DNA of 64,000 bases from Stella humosa. Its GTDB lineage: Bacteria; Pseudomonadota; Alphaproteobacteria; ATCC43930; Allostellaceae. This document shows positions 1 through 9,231 of the stretch, one piece after another. The notes under the pieces are model-generated. The model ran no database searches and had not been told where the DNA came from. It was given only the letters and a program-made list of their open reading frames with translations. Both the position numbers and the translations under genes were made by a program. Positions within the stretch are counted from its first letter, which is position 1; the number at the start of each line of letters is the position of its first letter. The stretch spans positions 3,640,001 to 3,704,000 of the forward strand of contig NZ_AP019700.1 in NCBI RefSeq assembly GCF_006738645.1, read 5' to 3'.

Positions 1-1331
1 AGCAATATGGTCGGCACGAGGACGGCCAGCGAGACGCGCGCCGCCTGCCCCATGCGCACGCGGCCCAGTTGCAGGGCGACCACGATCGGCGGCGCCTGGT
101 AGGGCAGGATGACGGTCGAGAAGCCGATCACCTGCGTCATCAGCACGGTCAGCAACGGCAGGCCGGAGGCAGCCGCCAGGTCGGTCGCCAGCGGCGTCAT
201 CACCGCCGGCACGCCCGGAAAGGTCGTCGCGAGCGCCAGCAACGCAGCCGAGGCCGACAGCGACACGAAATTGGTGAAGTCCGCCCCCGGCTGCAACGGC
301 AGGATCGACAGCAGCCCGCCGCTGACCAGGGCCCCCACCCCGCTTTGCGCCACCATGGTGCCGAGGCCGAGGATCCCCGCCACATACAGGGTCGATGCGA
401 AATTGACCTCCTTGGCGAAGGCCGGTGCGGGCAGCAGGTTGATCCCGGGCAGCAGGCACGCCACCCCCGCCGCCATGCCGATCCAGCCGGCATTGATGCC
501 GTGCAGGAAATCCGTCACCCAGAAGCCGAGGGCGACGGCCAGGATGACCGATAACTTCTTCTCGTCCAGGCTCATGGGCCCACGCCCGGGCAGCGGCGCC
601 GGCGCCACCGGGCGATCGCGGAACAGCATGCGCACGGCCAGGACGATGCAGACCGCCTTCAGCAGGCCGGTTATCGGGAAATGCAGCTTCAGGTACTGCC
701 CGTAGGTGAGCGTGACGCCGTGCAGGGCTTCGGCCGCCCCCACCAGCACCATGTTCGGCACATTGGCCGGCAGGATCGTGCAGGGCACCATGAAGCTGGT
801 AATGGCGAGCGTGACCGCCATGCCGGTACGCCCCGGCCGCCCCTCCACGAAGCCCATGCGGTCGGCCAGCGCCAGGATGACCGGCATCAGCAGGATGATG
901 CGCCCCATTGTGGATGGCATGACGAAGGCCAAGGCCACCGCGACGGCCGCCACGCCGGCCAGCGCCCGGGTATAGGACGCGCCGAACAGGGGCAGGATGG
1001 CGACGGCCAGCCGTTCCCCCAGCCCCGTTCGCTGCATCACCGTACCGATGATGAGGCCGCCGAAGACCAGCCACATGGCCGTCGCCTCGAACCCGGCGAA
1101 GGCAACGCCGGGCGGGGCCACCTTCAGCAGGACGGCCAGCGTCATGAACAGCAGCGCCGTCACGTGCTCGGGCATGGCGCCCGTCGCCCACAGGCCGATG
1201 GTGAAGAAGGCGAGCGCGCCCGCATGCATGGTGGCGGCCGTGGCCCCGACAGGCGGCGGCAGGAACGCGATGATGAGCGCCAGTACCGCCAGGAACGGGA
1301 TGACGCGGCCGGGAAGCAGAAGACGGCTAAT
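1..1331 (-). CDS. DASS/SLC13-type anion transporter, 3' end beyond the window
   Basis: A long reverse-strand frame stays open from the left edge to about 1331 and is almost entirely hydrophobic, with repeated membrane segments. It resembles divalent anion:sodium symporters (DASS, CitT/SLC13), which import di- and tricarboxylates through the inner membrane. Signs are [14 protein letters not shown], the proline-serine motif [15 protein letters not shown] and the related C-terminal [14 protein letters not shown]. The C-terminus lies outside the window. The start is unresolved: the first hydrophobic stretch (near 1260-1325) has no ATG, GTG or TTG ahead of it, the first in-frame ATG at 1229 would remove that segment, and an ATT at 1331 overlaps the HMG-CoA lyase stop. 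Its position directly behind the leucine-degradation genes suggests it may supply or export a related organic acid, but the substrate is unknown. Confidence 0.75.
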   Translation of the reverse strand, partial: MSRLLLPGRVIPFLAVLALIIAFLPPPVGATAATMHAGALAFFTIGLWATGAMPEHVTALLFMTLAVLLKVAPPGVAFAGFEATAMWLVFGGLIIGTVMQRTGLGERLAVAILPLFGASYTRALAGVAAVAVALAFVMPSTMGRIILLMPVILALADRMGFVEGRPGRTGMAVTLAITSFMVPCTILPANVPNMVLVGAAEALHGVTLTYGQYLKLHFPITGLLKAVCIVLAVRMLFRDRPVAPAPLPGRGPMSLDEKKLSVILAVALGFWVTDFLHGINAGWIGMAAGVACLLPGINLLPAPAFAKEVNFASTLYVAGILGLGTMVAQSGVGALVSGGLLSILPLQPGADFTNFVSLSASAALLALATTFPGVPAVMTPLATDLAAASGLPLLTVLMTQVIGFSTVILPYQAPPIVVALQLGRVRMGQAARVSLAVLVPTIL

Positions 1332-2232
1332 GACGTTTGCTCGCCAATGCGCGGGCCACGCGGGACCCGCTGGGACGCCCGAGATGGGCCGATATCCGGT
1401 CGCCCGCAGCGGCCAGCCGGTCGATGTCGACCCCGGTCGAGATGCCGAGACCGTTCAGCAGATACAGCACGTCTTCGCTGGCGACGTTGCCGGTCGCCCC
1501 CTTGGCATAGGGGCAGCCGCCCAGCCCGGCGACCGAGCTGTCGACGACGGCCACGCCGCGCTCCAGCGAGGCCAGGATGTTGGCCAGTGCCTGGCCATAG
1601 GTGTCGTGGAAATGCACCGCCAGGCGATCGACCGGCACCAGGGGGGCGACCGCATCCAGCATCGCCAGCACCTGGGCCGGCGTACCGACGCCGATGGTAT
1701 CGCCGAGCGACACCTCGTAGCAGCCGAGTGCCGCCAGCCGGTCCGCGACCATCGCCACGTCGGCCGGCGCCACCGGGCCTTCATAGGGACAGGCGACGAC
1801 ACAGGAGATGTAGCCCCGCACCCGCAGCCCGGCTGCCAGCGCACGCTCGGCCACCGGCGCAAAACGGGCGAAGCTCTCGTCGATGGAGCAGTTGGTGTTG
1901 CGCTGCGCGAAGGATTCCGAGGCCGCGGCAAAGATCGCGACCTCCTCCACTCCGGACTTAAATGCCTCTTCCAAGCCTTTGATATTCGGCACCAGAACGG
2001 GATACGACACCCCCGGTCGCCGCTGGATGCCGGCCAGCACCATCGCGGTATCGGCCATCTGCGGCACCCACTTCGGCGACACGAAGCTGCCGGACTCGAC
2101 GACCGCAAGCCCGGCATCGGCCAAAGCGTCGATCAGGGCGATCTTGACGGCGGCGGGCACCGGCTGGGCCTCGTTCTGCAGGCCGTCACGCGGCCCCACC
2201 TCCACCATCCGTACAGACTTCGGCAGCATCAT
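1327..2232 (-). CDS. mvaB: Hydroxymethylglutaryl-CoA lyase
   Basis: Cleaves HMG-CoA to acetoacetate and acetyl-CoA, the last step of leucine degradation, in the cytoplasm. The TIM-barrel HMGL domain fills the protein: it starts with [12 protein letters not shown] (metal and substrate site) and carries the family signature [14 protein letters not shown] with the catalytic cysteine near the C-terminus. Start chosen at the first of two adjacent ATGs (2232), which overlaps the stop of the upstream GST gene as ATGA; a longer frame to 2313 exists but its extra N-terminus is not HMGL-like. It lies last in a run with a GST, the MCC biotin subunit and an enoyl-CoA hydratase, so it is liuE-like in context. 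About 301 residues, normal for the family. Confidence 0.93.
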   Translation of the reverse strand: MMLPKSVRMVEVGPRDGLQNEAQPVPAAVKIALIDALADAGLAVVESGSFVSPKWVPQMADTAMVLAGIQRRPGVSYPVLVPNIKGLEEAFKSGVEEVAIFAAASESFAQRNTNCSIDESFARFAPVAERALAAGLRVRGYISCVVACPYEGPVAPADVAMVADRLAALGCYEVSLGDTIGVGTPAQVLAMLDAVAPLVPVDRLAVHFHDTYGQALANILASLERGVAVVDSSVAGLGGCPYAKGATGNVASEDVLYLLNGLGISTGVDIDRLAAAGDRISAHLGRPSGSRVARALASKRH

Positions 2233-2867
2233 GCTGAAAACCCCACGACTTCGACGGCCGATTCCTGGAGCAGCCCGATGTGCCCCGGCAGCGCCTCCAG
2301 CCGCGCCATCCATCGGGCGATGCCCGGCATTCCGTCGAGGCTGAAGCCCCCCTCGGCCGCCACATGGGTATAGGCGTAGAGCGCAATGTCGGCGATCGTC
2401 GGGGCATCCCCGACCAGCCAGCGGGCCCGGCCCAGCCGCTCTTCCATCACCGCCAGTGCCTGGACGCCGCGCGGGTGGTTGCGGCGCACCCGCTCGTCGT
2501 CGAAGGCGTCGCGGCTGGGGGCATAGGCGAGCAGATAGCGATTCACCGCGATATAGGGCTCGTGGCTGTACTGCTCGAAGAACATCCAGCGCAGCACCTC
2601 CGCCTGGTCCCAGGCCGCGTCCGGCCAGTAGCGCGTGCCGTTGGCGAAGAATTGCAGGATCGCACCCGATTCCGCCAGCAGCCGGCCATCCTCAAGCTGC
2701 ACCGCCGGCACCTTGCCGATCGGGTTGAGGACACGGAAGGCTGCGGTCGAGGGCTCCCCCCGGGTCTGGGCGACGTCGACCCGGCGATGGGCCAAGCCCA
2801 GCCACGACCAAAGGAGGCGCACCTTGTAGACGTTGCCCGAGTCGAGATTGCCCCACAGGGTCAGCAC
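2229..2867 (-). CDS. Glutathione S-transferase family protein
   Basis: A 212-residue two-domain GST-like protein. The N-terminal thioredoxin fold (residues about 1-80) has the family proline loop NPIGKVPAV and the glutathione-contact segment [11 protein letters not shown]; the rest is the helical domain ([13 protein letters not shown]). Such proteins conjugate or bind glutathione; the true substrate is not visible. It overlaps the upstream carboxylase gene by 7 nt and the downstream HMG-CoA lyase by 4 nt, so it is translated inside the leucine-degradation operon, which is an unusual partner for those genes. It might handle electrophilic enoyl-CoA side products, but that is inference. Confidence 0.88.
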   Translation of the reverse strand: MLTLWGNLDSGNVYKVRLLWSWLGLAHRRVDVAQTRGEPSTAAFRVLNPIGKVPAVQLEDGRLLAESGAILQFFANGTRYWPDAAWDQAEVLRWMFFEQYSHEPYIAVNRYLLAYAPSRDAFDDERVRRNHPRGVQALAVMEERLGRARWLVGDAPTIADIALYAYTHVAAEGGFSLDGMPGIARWMARLEALPGHIGLLQESAVEVVGFSA

Positions 2868-4885
2868 GCCCCGCCCCCGTTTGACGCATCGGTCGCCGAA
2901 TCCGGCGCCGCCAGTTCGACCAGTTCGGCGCCCTCGTCCACCAGGTCGCCCTCGCCGTAGCGCAGCCGGCCGACCACGCCGTCGGCCGGCGCGCGGATAG
3001 TATGCTCCATCTTCATCGCCTCCAGCACCAGGAGGGCCTGCCCGCGCGCCACGGCATCGCCGGCCGCCACGAGCAACCGCGTCACCCGCCCCGGCATCGG
3101 TGCCGTCAGCCGGCCGGTGCCGGCCTCTGCGGCAGCCGGCGGCGCCAGCGGGTCGATGACGACGAAGCGCCGAGACCCGGCCGGGCCAAAGACATGCAAC
3201 TGGTCTCCGGTCGCGACAACGGACCGGCTGAGCCGCCGGCCATCGAGCGTGATGGCCAAGCGACCGTCGAGCCCCCGTGTCGCGGTCGCCTCCCCGCCCT
3301 GCCCGCCGATCTCCAGCCGCCAGCCGTCCTCGCGATAGACGACATCCACGGCCACCCGCTCGTCGCCATCCTGCAACAGGATGCGCCGGCGGGCCCGCTC
3401 GCCGATCCGCCAGCCGTCGCGCATCGCCCAGGGCGACGGATCGGCCGCCGCGGCCGCCTGCTCGGACAGCAACACGTGCAGGACGGCCGCCGCCACCTCC
3501 TCGCGGGCGGGCGGGTCAGACGCGGGCAGCAGGTCGCCGGCATGGCGGGCAATGAAGCCGGTGTCGAGTTCGGCTGCGGCAAAGGCCGGATGACCGACCA
3601 GTCGCACCAGGAAATCCCGGTTGGTGGTGACCCCGGCGATCTCGGTCGCCGCCAGCGCCGCCCCCAGCCGGCGGATCGCCTCGCCACGGTCGCGGCCGTG
3701 GGCGACGATCTTGGCGATCATGGCGTCGTAGTGGACCGAGACCGCATCGCCCGCGGCCACGCCGGCATCGACCCGCACGCCCTCGCCCGCCACCGGCAGC
3801 CGCAGATGGGCGAGCCGACCGGTGGCCGGGCGGAAATCATGGGCCGGGTCCTCGGCATAGAGCCGCGCCTCCACGGCATGGCCGTGGATGGCCAGATCGG
3901 CCTGGCCGAGCGGCAAGGGCTCGCCCGCCGCCACCCGCAGCTGCCATTCGACGAGGTCGAGCCCGGTGATCATCTCGGTCACCGGGTGTTCCACCTGCAG
4001 GCGGGTGTTCATCTCCATGAACCAGAACTGCTCGCCCTCGGCGATGAACTCTACCGTGCCGGCGCCGCGATAGCCGATGGCGCGCGCAGCGGCCGTCGCA
4101 GCCGCCCCCATGGCCTGTCGGCGTTCGGCGGTCATGCCGGGTGCCGGCGCCTCCTCGATCACCTTCTGGTGGCGGCGCTGGATGGAACAGTCGCGCTCGA
4201 ACAGGTGGATGGCCGCTCCGTGGCCGTCGGCGAAGACCTGCATCTCGATATGGCGGGGCCGGGTCAGGTACTTCTCGATCAGCAGGCGGCCGTCGCCGAA
4301 GGCGGACGCTGCCTCGCGCGCCGCCCCCTCGATGGCAACCGCCAGGTCGTCCGGCCGCTCCACCACGCGCATGCCGCGACCGCCGCCGCCGGCCGATGCC
4401 TTCACCAGGATGGGATAGCCGATGTCTTCGGCCGCGGCCGCGATCACCGCCAGGCTCTGGTCACTGCCATGATAGCCAGGCACCACCGGAACGCCGGCCG
4501 CCTCCATCAGAGCCTTGGCGGCACTCTTGGAGCCCATGGCGCGGATCGCACCCGGCGGCGGGCCGACGAAGACGGCGCCGGCGGCGGCCACCGCCTCGGC
4601 GAAGTCCGCGTTCTCGGACAGGAAGCCATAGCCGGGATGGACGGCCTCTGCCCCCGAAGCCCGGATCGCCGCCACCAGGGCCGGGATCGACAGGTAGCTG
4701 TCGCGCGCCGGCGCGGGCCCGATCGGCCAGGCCTCGTCGGCCACGCGGACGTGGAGGGCGTTGCGGTCGGCCTCGGAATATACGGCGATGGTGCGCAGCC
4801 CCATGCGCCGGGCCGTCGCCATCACCCGGCAGGCGATCTCGCCGCGATTGGCGACCAGGACCGAGCGGAACATGTCGGCGGCCAC
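2861..4885 (-). CDS. mccA: Methylcrotonyl-CoA carboxylase biotin-containing alpha subunit
   Basis: Biotin carboxylase/biotin carrier subunit of 3-methylcrotonyl-CoA carboxylase, an ATP- and bicarbonate-dependent step of leucine breakdown. Domains in order: biotin carboxylase N-domain (LVANRGEIACRV, first 20 residues), ATP-grasp (glycine loop KASAGGGGRGMRVV near residue 160, EKYLTRPRHIEMQV), carboxylase C-domain, linker/BT region, and a C-terminal biotinyl domain with the biotin-accepting motif EAMKMEH near residue 625. At 674 residues it has the length usual for MccA/PccA. Choice of MCC over acetyl- or propionyl-CoA carboxylase rests on the adjacent HMG-CoA lyase and enoyl-CoA hydratase. Start could be Met1 or Met5. 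Its beta partner is not adjacent but encoded at 14198-15805. Confidence 0.92.
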   Translation of the reverse strand: MAADMFRSVLVANRGEIACRVMATARRMGLRTIAVYSEADRNALHVRVADEAWPIGPAPARDSYLSIPALVAAIRASGAEAVHPGYGFLSENADFAEAVAAAGAVFVGPPPGAIRAMGSKSAAKALMEAAGVPVVPGYHGSDQSLAVIAAAAEDIGYPILVKASAGGGGRGMRVVERPDDLAVAIEGAAREAASAFGDGRLLIEKYLTRPRHIEMQVFADGHGAAIHLFERDCSIQRRHQKVIEEAPAPGMTAERRQAMGAAATAAARAIGYRGAGTVEFIAEGEQFWFMEMNTRLQVEHPVTEMITGLDLVEWQLRVAAGEPLPLGQADLAIHGHAVEARLYAEDPAHDFRPATGRLAHLRLPVAGEGVRVDAGVAAGDAVSVHYDAMIAKIVAHGRDRGEAIRRLGAALAATEIAGVTTNRDFLVRLVGHPAFAAAELDTGFIARHAGDLLPASDPPAREEVAAAVLHVLLSEQAAAAADPSPWAMRDGWRIGERARRRILLQDGDERVAVDVVYREDGWRLEIGGQGGEATATRGLDGRLAITLDGRRLSRSVVATGDQLHVFGPAGSRRFVVIDPLAPPAAAEAGTGRLTAPMPGRVTRLLVAAGDAVARGQALLVLEAMKMEHTIRAPADGVVGRLRYGEGDLVDEGAELVELAAPDSATDASNGGGAC

Positions 4886-4891
4886 GGTCGA

Positions 4892-5677
4892 TCAGGCCGG
4901 GCGCCAGGATGGGCGCCGCTTCTCCAGGAAGGCGGCCACGCCCTCCCGCCCTTCCTCGCCCGCGCGCAGGCCGGCTATGCGGCCGGCCGTGTCCTCGACC
5001 AGGGCATCGTCGACGGGGGCGCCCGCCACCCGCGCGATCAGCCGCTTGGAGGCCGCCTGGGCCAGGGTGCCGCCCTGGGCCAGCGATTCCAGCAGTCGCC
5101 GGCCGGTCGCTTCCAGTTCCTCGCGGGCGGCGATCTCATGCACCAGGCCGATTCGTCGCGCCTCGCCGGCGTCGAAGCGCTCCGCGGTCAGGAAGTAGCG
5201 CCGCGCCTGGCGGGCGCCGATGGCCGCCACGACATAGGGGCTGATGGCGGCCGGCAGCAGGCCGAGCCGCACTTCGGAGAGGGAAAAGGCGGCCTCCGGC
5301 ACCGCGACCGCGATGTCGCAGCAGGCGACCAGCCCGACTCCGCCGCCATAGGCCGGCCCCTGGACCAGCGCCACCGTCGGCTGCGGCAGGCCATCCAGGG
5401 TCCGCAGCATGCGGGCGAGCGCGCGCGCATCCCCGAGGTTCTGGGCCTCGGAGTATCCGGCCGTGCGCTTCATCCAGTTGAGGTCGGCGCCGGCCGAGAA
5501 GCTGCGGCCGTTGGCGCACAGCAGCACCGCGCGCACGGCCGGGTCGGCCGCCAGCCGCTCGAATATGCCGGTCAGCTCGGCGATCAGCCGGTCGTCGAAG
5601 GCGTTATGCACCTCGGGCCGATTGAGGGTGACGCGGGCGACATGCCCGCTGACGGAGACGAGGACGGTGCCGGCCAT
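4892..5677 (-). CDS. liuC: Enoyl-CoA hydratase/isomerase family protein (probable methylglutaconyl-CoA hydratase)
   Basis: A 261-residue crotonase-fold enzyme. The first oxyanion-hole segment is SFSAGADLNWMKR and the second is the AYGGGVGLVACCDIAVA region, where crotonases place their backbone NH groups and one catalytic glutamate. Lying 6 nt upstream of the MCC biotin subunit, it most likely hydrates 3-methylglutaconyl-CoA to HMG-CoA, which the downstream lyase then splits. The paralogous family is large and substrate specificity cannot be read from the sequence alone, so the liuC assignment is contextual. It is the first gene of the reverse-strand operon running to the transporter at the left edge. 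Confidence 0.85.
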   Translation of the reverse strand: MAGTVLVSVSGHVARVTLNRPEVHNAFDDRLIAELTGIFERLAADPAVRAVLLCANGRSFSAGADLNWMKRTAGYSEAQNLGDARALARMLRTLDGLPQPTVALVQGPAYGGGVGLVACCDIAVAVPEAAFSLSEVRLGLLPAAISPYVVAAIGARQARRYFLTAERFDAGEARRIGLVHEIAAREELEATGRRLLESLAQGGTLAQAASKRLIARVAGAPVDDALVEDTAGRIAGLRAGEEGREGVAAFLEKRRPSWRPA

Positions 5678-5785
5678 CGCTGCGCTTGCCCTTCGACAAG
5701 GGAGAAACCCTCGATCGTCGGGCCGGCGCGCCGTCCACCGGTGCCACCCGCCCTCGATCGCCCCGGACGATGTTCGCCCAAGGGG

Positions 5786-5814
5786 GACGCGTCAAGAGGA
5801 TGACGCGTCAAGAG
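5786..5814. repeat. 13-bp direct repeat
   Basis: The sequence GACGCGTCAAGAG occurs twice (5786-5798 and 5802-5814), a 16-bp period, in the 159-bp gap between the enoyl-CoA hydratase start and the small hypothetical gene. It could be a regulator site for the leucine-degradation operon or a simple slip-strand duplication; nothing decides between these. Confidence 0.4.
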
Positions 5815-5836
5815 CGGGCGACGAACCGGCGCCGGT

Positions 5837-6187
5837 TCAGCCGGCGGCGATCTTGTCGCCGCAGGCCGATGCGACCTGGCGGCTCGGATCCTTGCTGCCC
5901 GGCATGGTCGCCCAGCCGTTCTTCATCACGATATCGGCCCGGCCATAGGAGGAGGCTGCCTTCAGCGCGGTCACCCGCTCGGCCACCTGGGGATCGCGCT
6001 TCGACTGGTCGACACAGATGTTGGTCAGGGCCGATACCACGGCGGTGTCGGAACGGTCGGTCGCCTGCTGGCGCGCCGTGCCGCCGGTCACCCAGCCGCC
6101 CCAAGAGAAACCCACGATCGCGACCGCGACGGCACCGATAAAGGCACCATAGACACCAGGACGAACCCAGTCGGGAGTCTTCATCAT
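5837..6187 (-). CDS. Small membrane-anchored hypothetical protein
   Basis: A 116-residue protein with one N-terminal hydrophobic segment (VYGAFIGAVAVAIVGFSWGG, residues about 11-30) followed by a soluble domain with a lone cysteine in NICVDQSK and another near the C-terminus (ASACGDKI), which could pair in the periplasm. It looks like an uncharacterised small alphaproteobacterial protein; no function recognised. Start chosen at the first ATG of an ATGATG pair (6187) because an AAGGA ribosome site lies 7 nt upstream; a longer frame reaching 6403 has no such site and shows unconstrained composition. A TATGAT -10-like box at 6240-6245 (reverse strand) may drive it. Confidence 0.7.
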   Translation of the reverse strand: MMKTPDWVRPGVYGAFIGAVAVAIVGFSWGGWVTGGTARQQATDRSDTAVVSALTNICVDQSKRDPQVAERVTALKAASSYGRADIVMKNGWATMPGSKDPSRQVASACGDKIAAG

Positions 6188-6582
6188 CTGCAATCCTTCA
6201 AAAAAAGCATCAAGTAGAATGTGCGCATCTACGTCGGCGATCATAGCACGCCGCGGGCTGGTACTTATGGTACTATTTGGCAAGGCGCACCCGGCGCCGT
6301 CGCGACCGGGCGTGGCGGCGCGCCCCCGATCGCCGGGCGATTGCACGGGCCGGCCCCTGGAATTGCGGGTTCGGCTTGCAACCGCGGCGGCGACGTGCCA
6401 CATGCTGCGCCAGCTTCGGGTGACAGGTCCGCGGTCGGTATCTCCGTGGCTGTTCGATCCGTTGCACCCCTATGGCGGGGCACCCGTTCCCGCCGGCGTC
6501 CTTCCCCAGGATCGATGCCCCACCTACCGGGCGCCCGCCGGGCGCCTGCGTCGCCGATGGCGGCGCCGACAGAAAGGCGAAC
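6188..6582. other. 395-bp intergenic region between divergent small gene and rpsU
   Basis: Contains the promoters and leaders of the divergent small membrane gene and rpsU. The only structure I see is GGTACT repeated in GGTACTTATGGTACTATTT near 6260, in the locally AT-richer stretch 6190-6290, where a promoter is expected. Open frames crossing it look like random GC-rich translations and I do not call a gene. Confidence 0.4.
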
Positions 6583-6786
6583 ATGCAGGTTTTTGTTCGG
6601 GATAACGACGTCAACGGCGCCCTTCGCGTCCTCAAGAAGAAGATGCAGCGCGAAGGCGTCTTCCGGGAGATGAAGCAGCGCCGGGCCTACGAGAAGCCCT
6701 CCGAGCGCGCCGCGCGGGAAAAGGCGGAAGGCGTTCGTCGCCGCCGCAAGGCCCTGCGCAAGCGTCTGGAGCGCGAGGGCTACTGA
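6583..6786 (+). CDS. rpsU: 30S ribosomal protein S21
   Basis: A 67-residue, very basic protein matching bS21: [20 protein letters not shown] at the start, a [20 protein letters not shown] middle and an arginine-rich [10 protein letters not shown] end. S21 joins the 30S subunit platform near the anti-Shine-Dalgarno region. Start set at 6583 from alignment with the family and an AAGG site 6-7 nt upstream; the frame runs open further upstream to 6472 but that extension is not S21-like. Confidence 0.96.
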   Translation: MQVFVRDNDVNGALRVLKKKMQREGVFREMKQRRAYEKPSERAAREKAEGVRRRRKALRKRLEREGY

Positions 6787-6812
6787 GCCGCGGTCGGTAG
6801 GAGGCCGCCGGC

Positions 6813-7361
6813 ATGGCTCCCCCACCGAAACCGCGCGGCCGCGGTGCGATCCAGCCCCGGCCGTCCCGCGCCTTCGAGGCCCCGGCGGCGATCGAGCTGT
6901 TCCGGGTCATCGGACGGCGCCCGAGCGCCGTGTGGGTCGACAATTCGGGCGCACTCGCCAGTGCCGGGCCGAACAGCCAGCGGCTGCGCGAGCCGGTGTG
7001 CTGGCGCACGCGCACCAATGCGGGCGACCAGATCCAGGAACGGGTGGGCGGCTTCTTCGTCGTGACGGCGAGCGATTCCTGCCATCCGATCCTGCTGTGC
7101 CCGCCAGAGCCGTTGCAGCCCGACACGGCCTTCGTCCATGCCCAGGCGGCCCAGGCGCGCGATGTCGCCCGGGTAGCCGAACTGGTCGCCGAGGGCAAGC
7201 TGATCGAGGTCGTCGGGCGCCGCCCGAAGACCCCGCCATCGCGTCCCGGCGACACGTTGCTGCCCGAGGACCACCCGCTGATCGTCGAGCAGCGGCCGGA
7301 CGTGCTCGACGAGACGCCGGCCTTCCCGCGCCGCGCCGGCAGCGGCCGAAGCTGGTCCTGA
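6813..7361 (+). CDS. Hypothetical protein, 182 residues
   Basis: I do not recognise this protein. The case for it being real is a perfect AGGAGG ribosome site 8 nt before the ATG, its position 26 nt after rpsU in the same direction, and a clean convergent end exactly against the desaturase stop. It is a soluble, proline-rich protein with basic ends, a central stretch with three cysteines (VCWRTRTNAG, SCHPILLCPPE) and an Ala/Arg helical region (QARDVARVAELVAEGK). A competing reverse frame over the same DNA shows repetitive arginine-rich translation typical of a shadow frame. Confidence 0.6.
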   Translation: MAPPPKPRGRGAIQPRPSRAFEAPAAIELFRVIGRRPSAVWVDNSGALASAGPNSQRLREPVCWRTRTNAGDQIQERVGGFFVVTASDSCHPILLCPPEPLQPDTAFVHAQAAQARDVARVAELVAEGKLIEVVGRRPKTPPSRPGDTLLPEDHPLIVEQRPDVLDETPAFPRRAGSGRSWS

Positions 7362-8408
7362 CTATCCGCCGGCCGCCGGCATGACCGGCGCCGGCCGGAC
7401 GGCGGCGAACGGCACCATCCGTCCCGCCGCCTCGTCCCATAGCGCATAGCGCCAGGCGCCGAGCCCGTCGCGCAGCGACAGCGTGGCGACGCCGTGCAGG
7501 GCGGGGTTCGCCTCGTGGCACGCGCGCAGCCGATAGTTCGGGATGCGCGGGTTCAGGTGGTGGACGTGGTGGAAGCCGATATTGGCCGTGAACCAGCGGA
7601 GCACCATCGGCAGGCGCAGGAACGACGAGCCCGCCACCGCCGCGTCGCGCGCCGTCCAGTCCCGCCCCCGCGCCCACAGGGTGCGCTCGAAGCGGTGCTG
7701 CACCGAGAAGAGCCAGACCCCGACGATCGAGGCCACCACCATCACCGGCAGGTGGACCAGCGCCACCCGGCCGAAGCCGAACGCCATCCCCGCCGCCCCC
7801 AGCACCGCCAGCAGCGCCAGGTTGGTGGCGTGGACGCCCCGCCGCTCGGCCCGCCAGTCCGCCGGCGCGTCGAACGGCAGGCGGTAGAGCACGAGGAAGA
7901 CGATCGGCGGCAGCAGCAGGTTGGCAACCAGCGGGTGCCGCAGCAGCCGATGGTTGCGCCGGGCGCGCGGCCCCAGGCGGGCATATTCGTCCACGGTCAG
8001 GCACGAGGAATAGATGTCGAGCCCGCTGTCGCGCCGGTCGAGGTTGTTCCAGACCGCGTGATGGCCGGCATGCTGGCGGCGCCACATGCGGTACGGCGTC
8101 ATCGTGCACAATCCGCACACGGCCCCCAGCCAGTCGTTCGCCCGCCGCGAGCGGAAGAAGGCGCCGTGCCCGCAATCATGCTGGATGATGAATATCCGCA
8201 CGAGGAAGCCCGCCGTCGGGACCGCCAGCAGCAGCAGGATGGGCCAGGCCGCCGGATAGGCCCCGGCCAGCCAGTACATGGCCGCCAGCAGCAGCAGGAA
8301 ACCGCCAAAAGAGGTCGCCACCTGGGCGAGGCTGCGCCGCAGGACCGGCGCTCGGAACGGCTGGAGGTCGAGTGCCGGATGGGTCCCGGCCTTCGTCGCT
8401 GCATCCAT
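7362..8408 (-). CDS. Membrane fatty-acid desaturase
   Basis: An integral-membrane di-iron desaturase of 348 residues. The three histidine boxes are all present in order: HDCGHGAFF (near residue 77), HAGHH (near 113) and HHVHHLNPRIPNY (near 278), with paired hydrophobic segments before and between them. It would insert a double bond in membrane-lipid acyl chains using O2 and an electron donor such as ferredoxin. The histidine spacing resembles the acyl-lipid desaturases (DesA-like) rather than the soluble acyl-ACP type. Monocistronic; it converges on the hypothetical gene at 7361 with no spacer. Confidence 0.9.
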   Translation of the reverse strand: MDAATKAGTHPALDLQPFRAPVLRRSLAQVATSFGGFLLLLAAMYWLAGAYPAAWPILLLLAVPTAGFLVRIFIIQHDCGHGAFFRSRRANDWLGAVCGLCTMTPYRMWRRQHAGHHAVWNNLDRRDSGLDIYSSCLTVDEYARLGPRARRNHRLLRHPLVANLLLPPIVFLVLYRLPFDAPADWRAERRGVHATNLALLAVLGAAGMAFGFGRVALVHLPVMVVASIVGVWLFSVQHRFERTLWARGRDWTARDAAVAGSSFLRLPMVLRWFTANIGFHHVHHLNPRIPNYRLRACHEANPALHGVATLSLRDGLGAWRYALWDEAAGRMVPFAAVRPAPVMPAAGG

Positions 8409-8559
8409 GGATTGTCATCCGATCCCGGACCCGGCGGCCGATGATCGTGGCACCGCCCTTGTCCGATGGCAGGCAGCATACTTCATAAGCAGGACGGATG
8501 GCGCGGGAATGCCGATCGGCTGCATTCCGCCGCCTGCCGGGGAGAGGACCATCCATCCG

Positions 8560-9231
8560 ATGACCGTCGAAATCCACTGGGGCAGTGGCAGCCCCTACGC
8601 CTGGCGCGTGCTGCTGGCAGCCGAATTGAAGGGCGTGCCCTACGAGTCGCACCTGCTGTCCTTCCAGGCCAAGGACCACAAGGCACCGGCCTTCCTGGCG
8701 ATGAACCCGCGCGGCAAGGTCCCGGTCCTGAAGGACGGCGGCCGCGTCGTCACCGAGTCCATGGCGATCATGCACTACATCGACGGTCTGGCGACCGGGC
8801 CGTCCTTGTTCGGCGACAGCATCGACGAGCGCACGGCCGTGTGGGAATGGACCAGCCGGGTGATCTACGAGCTGGAAGACCCGGTGAATGCGTTCGCCCG
8901 GCCGCTCGTCTTCGGCAAGCCCGGCGACGACGTGCCGGGCGAAGTGGCGGCCGCCCTGCCCAAGCTGCAGGCCGAACTGGAGCAGTTCGAGGCCGGGCTG
9001 GCCGGCCGCGACTGGCTGTGCGGCGGTGCGGGACCGAGCGCCGCCGACCTTGCCGCCTTCCCCCACATCAAGTTCATCGAGCGCGCGGTCGGCAAGCCGG
9101 CGGCCAAGGCGCTCGACCTGCCGCTGCTGCCCTGGTCTGCGCACTATCCCAACATCGGCGCCTGGGTCGCGCGCATCGAGGCCCTGCCCGGCTACGAGCG
9201 GACCTATCCGCCGCACTGGCGCGAGGGCTGA
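8560..9231 (+). CDS. Glutathione S-transferase family protein
   Basis: A 223-residue GST-like protein. The thioredoxin domain shows GSGSPYAWRVLLAAELKG (serine-containing active-site helix), the cis-proline loop NPRGKVPVLKDG and the glutathione-binding ESMAIMHYID; the helical domain follows with GAGPSAADLAAFPHI. It differs clearly from the GST at 2229-2867. Start chosen at the ATG that begins MTVEIHWGSG, where the fold starts; an AGAGGA lies somewhat far (11 nt) upstream. The 3' end overlaps the convergent MFS gene by 28 nt. Confidence 0.88.
   Translation: MTVEIHWGSGSPYAWRVLLAAELKGVPYESHLLSFQAKDHKAPAFLAMNPRGKVPVLKDGGRVVTESMAIMHYIDGLATGPSLFGDSIDERTAVWEWTSRVIYELEDPVNAFARPLVFGKPGDDVPGEVAAALPKLQAELEQFEAGLAGRDWLCGGAGPSAADLAAFPHIKFIERAVGKPAAKALDLPLLPWSAHYPNIGAWVARIEALPGYERTYPPHWREG

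Noticed and set aside
3002-5803. A 933-codon forward open frame
   Set aside because: Entirely antisense to the MCC biotin subunit and hydratase, both with complete family motifs; a composition artefact.
6188-6582. Several frames between the small membrane gene and rpsU
   Set aside because: No ribosome sites, conflicting strands and no protein-like sequence; treated as leader/promoter DNA.
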